Shown one piece after another: positions 1-5,564 of a stretch of DNA of 10,184 bases. Every line of letters begins with the position of its first letter. Within the stretch, counting starts at the first letter, position 1. A program made the position numbers and the translations under genes. Source of the DNA: Desulfurobacteriaceae bacterium (GTDB taxonomy: Bacteria; Aquificota; Aquificia; Desulfurobacteriales; DQVG01). Location of the stretch: the NCBI GenBank assembly GCA_015661865.1, contig DQVG01000075.1, positions 1-10,184 on the forward strand, in the 5' to 3' direction. The notes below the pieces were generated by a model. That model was given only the letters and a program-made list of their open reading frames with translations, searched no databases and was not told the origin of the DNA.

Positions 1-2
1 AC

Positions 3-656
3 CAAACTGAATTTGTAATAACTTTTGAAATAGCTATTCAGTTAGGAGCAATCTTAGCAGTTGTTTTTTTATATAAAGAAAAGCTTTTTAAAAACTATCT
101 TTTATGGAAAAAAATTTTAGCCGCTTTTATTCCTACGGCAATATTAGGACTTCTTTTTTACCCTTATTTAAAACATTTTTTTAGTCCCCTTATAGTATCC
201 ATAGCTTTAATAACTTGGGGAATAATTTTTATTATTATTGAACTTTTTTTAAAGAAAAGAAAATTTGAAATAGATAGTTTAGAAAAAATAAGTTATAAAA
301 AAGCTATTTTAATAGGAATTTTCCAATCTTTTGCCATGATCCCGGGAACATCCCGTTCGGGTGCAACTATAATTGGAGGATTAATTTCCGGACTTTCCAG
401 ACCTGTTGCCACAGAATTTTCCTTTTTACTTGCTATTCCCACCATGTGCGCAGCAACGGGACTAAAGCTTTTAAAAAGTTTACCTTTAATTACTTTAGAT
501 AATTTAATTTTAATTTTTGTAGGTTTTCTAACTTCCCTTATTTCAGCTTTCTTTTCAATCAAATGGCTTTTAAATTTTGTTAAAAATCATACTTTTATTC
601 CTTTTGGAATTTACAGAATTATTTTAGGGATAATATGTTTATTATTTTTTATTTAA
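3..656 (+). CDS. uppP: Undecaprenyl-diphosphatase UppP (BacA), N-terminus missing
   Basis: This integral membrane enzyme removes a phosphate from undecaprenyl diphosphate so that the lipid carrier can be reused for peptidoglycan and other envelope polymers. The reading frame is open from base 3 to the TAA at 654-656, giving 217 visible residues of a family usually about 265-275 long. Comparison with the E. coli protein suggests that some 45 residues lie off the left edge. That lost part should carry the conserved Glu-rich EGLTEFLP-type motif. The visible part has the family stretch TFEIAIQLGAILAVV near its start and the signature MIPGTSRSGATI, whose Arg and Ser belong to the active site, beginning at visible residue 112. 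Several hydrophobic helices follow. The ATG at 336 is internal and is not the start. The gene is separated from the transaldolase by a promoter-bearing gap, so the two are probably not obligately co-transcribed. Confidence 0.95.
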   Translation, partial: QTEFVITFEIAIQLGAILAVVFLYKEKLFKNYLLWKKILAAFIPTAILGLLFYPYLKHFFSPLIVSIALITWGIIFIIIELFLKKRKFEIDSLEKISYKKAILIGIFQSFAMIPGTSRSGATIIGGLISGLSRPVATEFSFLLAIPTMCAATGLKLLKSLPLITLDNLILIFVGFLTSLISAFFSIKWLLNFVKNHTFIPFGIYRIILGIICLLFFI

Positions 657-712
657 AAAAGCTATCTTTAAACTTATTTATTTAAAACATTAGAATTTGT
701 ATGATAATTTTT

Positions 713-721
713 TGTTATAAT
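713..721 (+). promoter_or_regulatory. Extended -10 promoter for the transaldolase gene
   Basis: The 9-mer TGTTATAAT is a perfect extended -10 element (TG, one base, TATAAT at 716-721). It lies 31 nt before the transaldolase ATG, leaving a leader of about 25 nt with a strong ribosome site. No good -35 hexamer is seen at 16-18 bp, as is usual for extended -10 promoters. In DNA this AT-rich a chance match is possible. It is supported by its position and by a 12-base match (TTTGTTATAATT) to the minus-strand promoter candidate at 4777-4788. Confidence 0.5.
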
Positions 722-742
722 TTGCAAAAATTTTCGTAATTT

Positions 743-747
743 GGAGG
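743..747 (+). promoter_or_regulatory. Ribosome binding site fixing the transaldolase start
   Basis: GGAGG is followed by a 5-nt spacer to the ATG at 753. An in-frame TTG at 741 would extend the protein by four residues (MEAK), but that codon abuts and overlaps the Shine-Dalgarno region and has no site of its own, so ATG 753 is chosen. Confidence 0.8.
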
Positions 748-752
748 CAAAG

Positions 753-1451
753 ATGAAATTTTTCATAGATACAGCAAATATAGAAGAAATTAAAACTGCT
801 TTATCTTGGGGACTTATAGATGGAGTTACAACAAATCCTACTTTAATTGCTAAAACTAAGAGACCTTTTTGGGATGTTGTAAAAGATATTTTCTTATTAG
901 CTCAAGATAAAGAGTTTCCTATATCCGTAGAAGTTATTGGAATGAAAAATGGGAAGCTTGATAGTGAAGCTATGGTAAAGGAAGCTTTTACTTTTGTAGA
1001 ATTTTTAAAAGAGCATAATTTAAATGTAAATAACCTGGTAGTTAAAATACCAATGTCTTTAGAAGGATTAAAAGCTGTAAAGCTTTTAAAAGAAAAAAAT
1101 ATAAAAACAAATGTAACTTTAGTGTTTTCAGCAAATCAAGCTTTGTTAGCTATGAAAGCTGGAGCAACATTTATATCTCCTTTTGTTGGTAGATTAGATG
1201 ATATAGGTCATTGTGGAATAGAACTGGTAGAAAAAATTGTTAAGATAATAAATAACTATAAATTTGATAGTCAAGTAATTGTATCTTCCGTTAGACATCC
1301 AAAACATGTCTTAAAAGCAGCTCTAATAGGAGCTCATATTGCAACTATTCCTTTTGGAGTTTTGGAAAAGCTTTCAAAACATCCCTTAACTGATATAGGT
1401 TTGGAAAAATTTTTAAAAGATTGGGAAAATGTTCCTCAAAAGATATTTTAA
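753..1451 (+). CDS. tal: Transaldolase, short TalC/FSA-like class
   Basis: This cytoplasmic TIM-barrel enzyme of the non-oxidative pentose phosphate pathway transfers dihydroxyacetone units between sugar phosphates. The 232 residues match the short single-barrel class. Visible marks are the N-terminal [24 protein letters not shown] at 24-34, the Schiff-base lysine K98 in VVKIP, and [11 protein letters not shown] at 142-152. Fructose-6-phosphate aldolase, the close relative, carries a Gln and a Tyr at two active-site positions (Q59 and Y131 in E. coli FSA). The aligned residues here are Glu60 and Phe125, which is the transaldolase pattern, so true transaldolase activity is favoured. The start is ATG 753, five bases after GGAGG. 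The L,D-transpeptidase-like gene begins 6 nt after the stop, suggesting a shared transcript, although the two functions are unrelated. Confidence 0.93.
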   Translation: MKFFIDTANIEEIKTALSWGLIDGVTTNPTLIAKTKRPFWDVVKDIFLLAQDKEFPISVEVIGMKNGKLDSEAMVKEAFTFVEFLKEHNLNVNNLVVKIPMSLEGLKAVKLLKEKNIKTNVTLVFSANQALLAMKAGATFISPFVGRLDDIGHCGIELVEKIVKIINNYKFDSQVIVSSVRHPKHVLKAALIGAHIATIPFGVLEKLSKHPLTDIGLEKFLKDWENVPQKIF

Positions 1452-1457
1452 ACTAAA

Positions 1458-2477
1458 ATGAAAAAAGTATTAGTAATTTTTTATCTAATACTTATAGTTA
1501 GCCCCTCCTTTGGGGCCACTCTTTCTGAGTATGCCGAAAAGTTAAAGACTTTAGTTTTACAAAGAAAATATAAAGAAGCTCATAAGTTATTAAAGACAAT
1601 AGAGAAAAAATATCCTGCTATTAAAACTTATATAACGCACGTTATTTACCTTCCCAAGGACGATTATGCTTTAGTTGTAGATAAAAAAAATGAAAAACTT
1701 TATGTAATAGCTCAAAGAAATAGTATTCCTATAATTGTTAGAATATATCCCTGTATTACCGGAAAAAGACCTGGAGATAAATTAAAAGAAGGAGACCAAA
1801 GAACCCCTGAAGGAGTTTATTACCCCATTAAGTATATTCCACAAAAAAGGTTAGCCCCTATTTATGGAATAGGAGCTTATGTTTTAAATTATCCAAATTA
1901 CTTAGACAAGCGCCTCGGAAAAGGCGGACATGGAATTTGGATTCATGGAACAAATAATCCTAATCGTCCTCCTCACTCTTCCAATGGTTGTATAGTCTTA
2001 AAAAATAAATATTTAAAAAAATTGAAAAAATACATAAAGCTTTTTGAGACCCCGGTAATAATAGTTGATGGTGTGAAAAAAGATACTCCAAAAAATATTT
2101 TAAGAGAAAGAAAAAAACTTTTAGAATTCCTAATTAAATGGAAAAAAGCTTGGGAAAATTCAGTAAAAGATATAAATACTTATTTTTCCTTTTATTCTAA
2201 AAATTTAATTACTCCTTATGGAAATTACAAAAATTGGAAGAGACATAAAATTAGAGTAACCCGACAAAAAACTTGGATAAAAATTTCTTTAGATGATATT
2301 CAAATTTTAAAAGATGGAAGATTAAATTTATTTGGCTATAAAAATATATATGTAATCTCTTTTTTACAACGCTATATGTCAAATAACTATAATTCTACTG
2401 ATAGAAAAATTCTTTATATAGTTAATGAAAATGGTAAATGGAAAATATTAGCCGAAGAAATATTATTAGAAAAATAG
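1458..2477 (+). CDS. Secreted L,D-transpeptidase/L,D-carboxypeptidase (YkuD fold) with NTF2-like domain, Csd6/Pgp2-like
   Basis: This 339-residue protein begins with a signal peptide (MKK, a hydrophobic core at 4-15, likely cut after SPSFGA at residue 20), so it should act in the periplasm on peptidoglycan peptides. Residues about 66-205 form a YkuD domain with the catalytic pair H163-G164 and C178 in the motif SSNGCIVL. The residue after the Ile, usually Arg in the classical SHGCIRL/M motif, is Val. Residues about 222-339 look like the NTF2-like domain at the C-terminus of Csd6-type proteins: a KWKKAW opening, aromatic-rich strands, FLQRYMS at 302-308, and a closing GKWKILAEE. In Helicobacter Csd6 and Campylobacter Pgp2 this architecture is an L,D-carboxypeptidase that trims tetrapeptides and sets helical shape. 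Whether this one trims or crosslinks cannot be told from sequence. No clear Shine-Dalgarno precedes the ATG. The 6-nt distance from the transaldolase stop suggests translational coupling. Confidence 0.88.
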   Translation: MKKVLVIFYLILIVSPSFGATLSEYAEKLKTLVLQRKYKEAHKLLKTIEKKYPAIKTYITHVIYLPKDDYALVVDKKNEKLYVIAQRNSIPIIVRIYPCITGKRPGDKLKEGDQRTPEGVYYPIKYIPQKRLAPIYGIGAYVLNYPNYLDKRLGKGGHGIWIHGTNNPNRPPHSSNGCIVLKNKYLKKLKKYIKLFETPVIIVDGVKKDTPKNILRERKKLLEFLIKWKKAWENSVKDINTYFSFYSKNLITPYGNYKNWKRHKIRVTRQKTWIKISLDDIQILKDGRLNLFGYKNIYVISFLQRYMSNNYNSTDRKILYIVNENGKWKILAEEILLEK

Positions 2478-2483
2478 GTTTTA

Positions 2484-2509
2484 ATAGAAAATTTTTCTAT
2501 ATTTTTTAT
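2484..2509 (+). terminator. Weak terminator candidate after the L,D-transpeptidase gene
   Basis: ATAGAAAA at 2484-2491 is mirrored by TTTTCTAT at 2493-2500, followed by a run of mostly T (ATTTTTTATT). The stem is almost entirely A-T with only one G-C pair and a tight loop, so it would be weak. The placement just after the stop and before a new promoter is the main support. Confidence 0.3.
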
Positions 2510-2624
2510 TTAGCAAAATATATAGTATAGTTTTTTATAGCTTTATCTATATTTAATTTAACTTTTAAATAAGTAAAAATAAAAAATGATAAAATAAGTT
2601 AATTTTAAACTCTATTCTAAGTTT

Positions 2625-2652
2625 TTTTATGCTAAACTATTAGCGCATAAAA
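2625..2652 (+). repeat. Inverted repeat over the PilZ-murG promoter (operator or leader hairpin)
   Basis: TTTTATGC (2625-2632) and GCATAAAA (2645-2652) are perfect 8-base inverted arms separated by 12 bases. The similarity continues outward if three extra T in the left arm are allowed: AAG before the T-run and CTT after the A-run. The spacer contains the predicted -10 hexamer, so a dimeric regulator bound here would occlude the promoter. Alternatively the downstream arm could act in the RNA. This sits in a 197-nt gap (2478-2674) that otherwise shows only AT-rich sequence and no gene. Confidence 0.4.
2630..2638 (+). promoter_or_regulatory. Extended -10 promoter candidate for the PilZ-murG pair
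   Basis: TG, one base, then TAAACT (2633-2638) forms an extended -10 located 36 nt before the PilZ start codon. The hexamer matches TATAAT at four of six positions and no convincing -35 is visible. It is the best candidate in the gap and it falls inside the inverted repeat at 2625-2652. Confidence 0.4.
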
Positions 2653-2674
2653 CTTTCTAAAGAGGGGATACTCA

Positions 2675-3346
2675 ATGATTAATATCGAAGATTACCTAAA
2701 TAAACATATGCAGGAAAATAAACCAATAGTAGTAATGTCATTTTTTGAGGAAATACCAGTTTGGGCTCGTGTAAAAGTACTAGAAATAGATCCTACAACT
2801 AAAAATATACTTTTGGAAGGGGAACCAAAACTAGTAAAAGCTTGTAATAAGTCTGGGGAACTTTTTTTTAGAGTTCAATCTCCCGAAAGACAATATCATT
2901 TTAAATCCAATGTACTTTATGCTAGCGAAAAAGGAATAGAAGTTAGTTTTCCTGTTTATCAACCTGTAGATAAATTTTCTAGAAGATTTTTAAGAGTAAA
3001 GCCTTCACTAAAAAAGCCAGTAATTGTAAAAGTTATTTTAAAAAATGAGAAAGGCGATGTTGAAGAAGAAATTCTTACAAAAGCAATTGATATATGTGAA
3101 ATGGGGATAGCCATTCCTTTCCCAAAAGGTAAAGCAAAGAAAGGAGATTTATTAAATTTAGAGATAACTTTACCAAATGGTTATAAATTAAATGTTTTAG
3201 GAAAAGTTGTTAGAAAGCTACCTCTAAATGAAAAAGAAGATCGATTGGGAATATCTTTTGTAAACATAGATTTAAAAGATCAAGATGAAATAGCTAAATA
3301 CGTTTTCGTTAGACAGCAAGAAATTGCTCAGGAAATTAGAGAATGA
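2675..3346 (+). CDS. PilZ-domain c-di-GMP-binding protein (YcgR-like layout)
   Basis: This 223-residue cytoplasmic protein appears to have two parts. Residues about 15-95 are strand-rich and resemble the N-terminal domain of YcgR-type proteins. Residues about 101-212 are a PilZ domain, the usual bacterial receptor for cyclic di-GMP. The first c-di-GMP motif, RxxxR, is present as R103-R107 (RRFLR). The second, normally D/N-x-S-x-x-G, reads DICEMG at 139-144, with Cys141 in place of the Ser. A later conserved stretch, LGISFVNID, is at 191-199. Binding is therefore likely but not certain. GAGGGG at 2662-2667, seven bases upstream, supports the ATG. The stop overlaps the murG start as ATGA, so the two are almost certainly translated from one mRNA. 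In this family the partner is often flagellar, pilus or polysaccharide machinery. None is adjacent apart from murG. Confidence 0.88.
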   Translation: MINIEDYLNKHMQENKPIVVMSFFEEIPVWARVKVLEIDPTTKNILLEGEPKLVKACNKSGELFFRVQSPERQYHFKSNVLYASEKGIEVSFPVYQPVDKFSRRFLRVKPSLKKPVIVKVILKNEKGDVEEEILTKAIDICEMGIAIPFPKGKAKKGDLLNLEITLPNGYKLNVLGKVVRKLPLNEKEDRLGISFVNIDLKDQDEIAKYVFVRQQEIAQEIRE

Positions 3347-4425
3347 TAGCTATTTCTGGGGGAGGAACTGGCGGCCATTTTTTCCCGGCATATGCTACTT
3401 TTAAGTTTTTAAAGGAAAATCATTTAAATCCAATTTTTATAGGTTCCCTAAATTCAATAGAAGCTAAGTTTGAAGATGAAAACTTTTTTTTATTTGATAT
3501 AAAGAAAAATCTTAATTTTTTTAAGCGATTTGCTCATTATGTAAAAGTTTCTTTTAAAATAAAAAAACTTTTAAAAGAAAAAAATATAAAGTTAGTTTTA
3601 GGATTTGGAGGCTATGTTTCTTTTCCTCTGTACTTGGCAGCTTATTTATCTAAAATTCCTATTATTATACATGAACAAAATGCTTTATTTGGTAAAGCTA
3701 ATAAAGTATTTTCAAAGATAGCAAAAAAAATATTTTTAGGTTTTCCATATTTTGAAGGAAAATATTTTAAAGATTTTGATAAAAGCAAATTTACTTGGAC
3801 CTCTAATCCCCTCAGAAAAGAAGTGGAAAAATTCTTTAAAGAAGATGAAATTAACTTAAAAAGAAAGCTAAAAATTCCTTTATCTAAGAAAGTCCTTTTA
3901 ATTTTTGGGGGATCCCAAGGTGCTTTATTTTTAAATGAAGCTTTTGAATATATTGCATTAAAATATCCATCTCTTTTGAAAAAATTTTTTATTATTCATA
4001 TAACTGGAAAAAATAAAAAGTTTTCTTCTTTGAAAAATCTTTATAATCAAAAAAATATAGAAAATCAATTATATGAATTTAAAGATAATCTTGGACCTTA
4101 TTTGAAAGTAGCTGATTTAGTAGTTTGTAGAGCTGGAGCTTTAACTGTAACTGAAGTTTGCTACTTTAGAAAAAAAGCTTTATTTGTTCCATATCCTTAC
4201 GCTTATAAAAATCATCAATATGAAAATATAAAACCTCTTTTAAGAAAAGGTTTAGCTAAGTGTTACATTCAAAGATTGGAAGAAGATGATAAAGAAAATT
4301 TTAGTAAAACTTTTTTTGAATTTCTTAATTGGGAGATTTCTTTAGAAAAATTAAAAAAGTTAGAAAATTATATTTTAAGTAATTCTAAAGAAATTATTTT
4401 AGATGAAATTTTAAGAGAAATATAA
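3343..4425 (+). CDS. murG: MurG, lipid II-forming GlcNAc transferase
   Basis: MurG transfers N-acetylglucosamine from UDP-GlcNAc to lipid I on the inner face of the cytoplasmic membrane, making lipid II, the final intracellular step of peptidoglycan precursor synthesis. The 360 residues match the family's usual length (E. coli 355). The two-domain GT-B glycosyltransferase marks are all visible: the glycine-rich loop SGGGTGGHFFP at 5-15, GFGGY at 87-91, HEQNA at 110-114, the second loop FGGSQGA at 188-194, and CRAGALTVTE at 262-271, whose Glu binds the nucleotide sugar in the E. coli enzyme. NHQYEN at 290-295 is in the usual donor-site position. The start ATG overlaps the PilZ stop (ATGA) and has only a weak AGGAA about 10 nt upstream, so translation probably depends on coupling. 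The gene is not in the classical mur-fts cluster here. Its last 32 bases overlap a convergent minus-strand gene. Confidence 0.97.
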   Translation: MIAISGGGTGGHFFPAYATFKFLKENHLNPIFIGSLNSIEAKFEDENFFLFDIKKNLNFFKRFAHYVKVSFKIKKLLKEKNIKLVLGFGGYVSFPLYLAAYLSKIPIIIHEQNALFGKANKVFSKIAKKIFLGFPYFEGKYFKDFDKSKFTWTSNPLRKEVEKFFKEDEINLKRKLKIPLSKKVLLIFGGSQGALFLNEAFEYIALKYPSLLKKFFIIHITGKNKKFSSLKNLYNQKNIENQLYEFKDNLGPYLKVADLVVCRAGALTVTEVCYFRKKALFVPYPYAYKNHQYENIKPLLRKGLAKCYIQRLEEDDKENFSKTFFEFLNWEISLEKLKKLENYILSNSKEIILDEILREI

Positions 4426-4726
4426 AAATTAATAAAGTTACTCCAAACAAATTTAAACTTAGAATAAATAAAAACCGTACCATTTTTAAAATTTCTTTCT
4501 GATACTCTTTTAAAGATTGAATTTCTTCATTGTAAGTTTTTATTTTCTCTTCCAAGGAAATTATTTTCTTTTCTAAGGGAACTATTTTCTTCTCTAAGCT
4601 TTCTATTTTTTGAAAATCCCCAAATTTATTTGAGGAGAGTACTATAGAGCTTAGAATTTCTAATAAATAGGAGATAAGTTGTTGATTAAAAATTAAATTA
4701 AAAAAAATGCTTTTTACTTTTTTCAT
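4394..4726 (-). CDS. Small coiled-coil membrane protein of unknown function
   Basis: I do not recognise this 110-residue protein. Residues 1-33 are basic, then amphipathic or hydrophobic. Residues about 38-80 form a strongly predicted coiled coil of near-repeated heptads (LEKKIVP, LEKKIIS, LEEKIKT, YNEEIQS). Residues about 86-106 are a single membrane helix, with a short basic tail. This would place the coiled coil next to the inner membrane, perhaps as an oligomerising anchor. The start is ATG at 4726, preceded by a modest TTTGGT. Its 3' end runs 32 nt into the end of murG on the other strand. A perfect extended -10 (TGTTATAAT on the minus strand, 4778-4786) lies about 52 nt upstream. The ordered architecture and promoter argue that it is real. 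Low-complexity coding in an AT-rich genome is the main doubt. Confidence 0.65.
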   Translation of the reverse strand: MKKVKSIFFNLIFNQQLISYLLEILSSIVLSSNKFGDFQKIESLEKKIVPLEKKIISLEEKIKTYNEEIQSLKEYQKEILKMVRFLFILSLNLFGVTLLIFIFLLKFHLK

Positions 4727-4770
4727 ATTATTACCAAATCATCTAAAGATTGCTTCGAAAATTTAAATTT

Positions 4771-4776
4771 TATAAT
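4771..4776 (+). promoter_or_regulatory. -10 candidate for the HAD phosphatase gene
   Basis: A perfect TATAAT is on the + strand, 32 nt before the HAD start codon. A TTGCTT at 4750-4755 could be the -35 but is only 15 bp away, which is short. AAGGGG at 4796-4801 is the ribosome site, seven bases before the ATG. Confidence 0.4.
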
Positions 4777-4777
4777 A

Positions 4778-4786
4778 ATTATAACA
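4778..4786 (-). promoter_or_regulatory. Extended -10 promoter for the minus-strand coiled-coil gene
   Basis: Read on the minus strand this is TGTTATAAT, a perfect extended -10, giving a leader of about 45 nt before the ATG at 4726. It is back to back with the + strand TATAAT at 4771-4776, so RNA polymerase could probably occupy only one of the two at a time. No convincing -35 is seen. Confidence 0.45.
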
Positions 4787-4808
4787 AACAAAAATAAGGG
4801 GTTTTTAA

Positions 4809-5516
4809 ATGGAGTTATTAGAAAAGTTTGATACTTTTATTTTCGATTTGGATGACACTATTTTTGACTCTGAGAAAAGAAATATCGAATATATTTTTGA
4901 ATTTTTTAAGAAAAAAAATATAAATTTGGATGAAGAAGATAAAAATATCGTTTTTGGACATTCTTGGCAATATATTTATAGTTTTTTAAAAAGAAAATAT
5001 AATCTTTCAGAATCTGTAGAAAAGATAAATCAAGATATTTTAAAAATAAAATTTCAAGATATAAGAAAACAACCCTTAATATTAAATCCCGGGATAAAAG
5101 AATTTTTAGATTTACTAAAAAAGAAAAAAAAGAAAATTACAATAGTTACCGGTTCCTGCTATAAAGAAGCCGTATTTATGCTCAAAAGTGCAAACTTAGA
5201 TATTTATTTTTTTAATAAAGATTATCCATTTTGGAAAAAGAAATATTTAATCTTTGCAGCTGGGGACTATAAAGAAAGTAAACCTTCGCCAGAAGGTTTT
5301 TTATTAGCTTTGAAAACTTTAAAAGCTTCCCCTTCTAAAACTTTAGTATTTGAAGATTCAAAAAGCGGAATTTTAGCTGCTAAAAGGGCAGGTTGTAAAG
5401 TTGCCTTTATAAAAAATTTTTCTAGTTTATTAGTAGATAAACTACAAGGAAAATTAAAGCCTGACTATATTTTTCAAGATTTTACGGAAATCTTAAAATC
5501 CTCTTTTTTCAAATGA
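4809..5516 (+). CDS. HAD-superfamily phosphatase (Gph/beta-phosphoglucomutase-like)
   Basis: This 235-residue soluble hydrolase has a Rossmann-like core and a helical cap (about 20-92), as in phosphoglycolate phosphatase and beta-phosphoglucomutase relatives. All four catalytic motifs are visible: FDLDDT at 12-17 with nucleophile D13 and acid/base D15, TGS with T114 for motif II, K158 in SKPSPEGF for motif III, and FEDSKSG at 181-187 with D183 for magnesium binding. The KPxPxxF and EDSxxGxxAAxxAG pattern is typical of this subfamily. The substrate cannot be assigned because the cap decides specificity. The start is ATG 4809 with AAGGGG seven bases upstream. A lysine run (residues 104-109) is encoded by long A tracts at 5117-5136, a place where polymerase slippage could occur. 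pnp follows after 48 nt, so the gene may be transcribed into it. Confidence 0.88.
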   Translation: MELLEKFDTFIFDLDDTIFDSEKRNIEYIFEFFKKKNINLDEEDKNIVFGHSWQYIYSFLKRKYNLSESVEKINQDILKIKFQDIRKQPLILNPGIKEFLDLLKKKKKKITIVTGSCYKEAVFMLKSANLDIYFFNKDYPFWKKKYLIFAAGDYKESKPSPEGFLLALKTLKASPSKTLVFEDSKSGILAAKRAGCKVAFIKNFSSLLVDKLQGKLKPDYIFQDFTEILKSSFFK

Positions 5517-5525
5517 TAAACAATA

Positions 5526-5531
5526 TATAAT
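5526..5531 (+). promoter_or_regulatory. -10 candidate in front of pnp
   Basis: TATAAT occurs 33 nt before the pnp start codon within the 48-nt gap. No good -35 is present, so it could be chance. GAGGT at 5553-5557, seven bases before the ATG, is the pnp ribosome site. Confidence 0.3.
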
Positions 5532-5564
5532 TTAACTATCAAAACAAAAGATGAGGTAAAGAAA

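Noticed and set aside
293..562. Open frame on the minus strand inside uppP
   Set aside because: It is antisense to the conserved UppP active-site region and has no recognisable domain or ribosome site, so it is a shadow frame.
336..656. Separate short gene starting at ATG 336
   Set aside because: The ATG is internal to the UppP motif MIPGTSRSG. The same frame is open back to base 3 with UppP-like sequence.
657..700. Terminator after uppP
   Set aside because: Only A/T self-complementary runs are present, with no stem of useful stability.
741..752. TTG 741 as transaldolase start
   Set aside because: It adds four residues encoded by the Shine-Dalgarno region itself. ATG 753 has ideal spacing and the normal family N-terminus.
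4515..4605. Tandem repeat or CRISPR-like array
   Set aside because: The imperfect 21-base periodicity is explained by coiled-coil heptads of the minus-strand protein, with no spacers.
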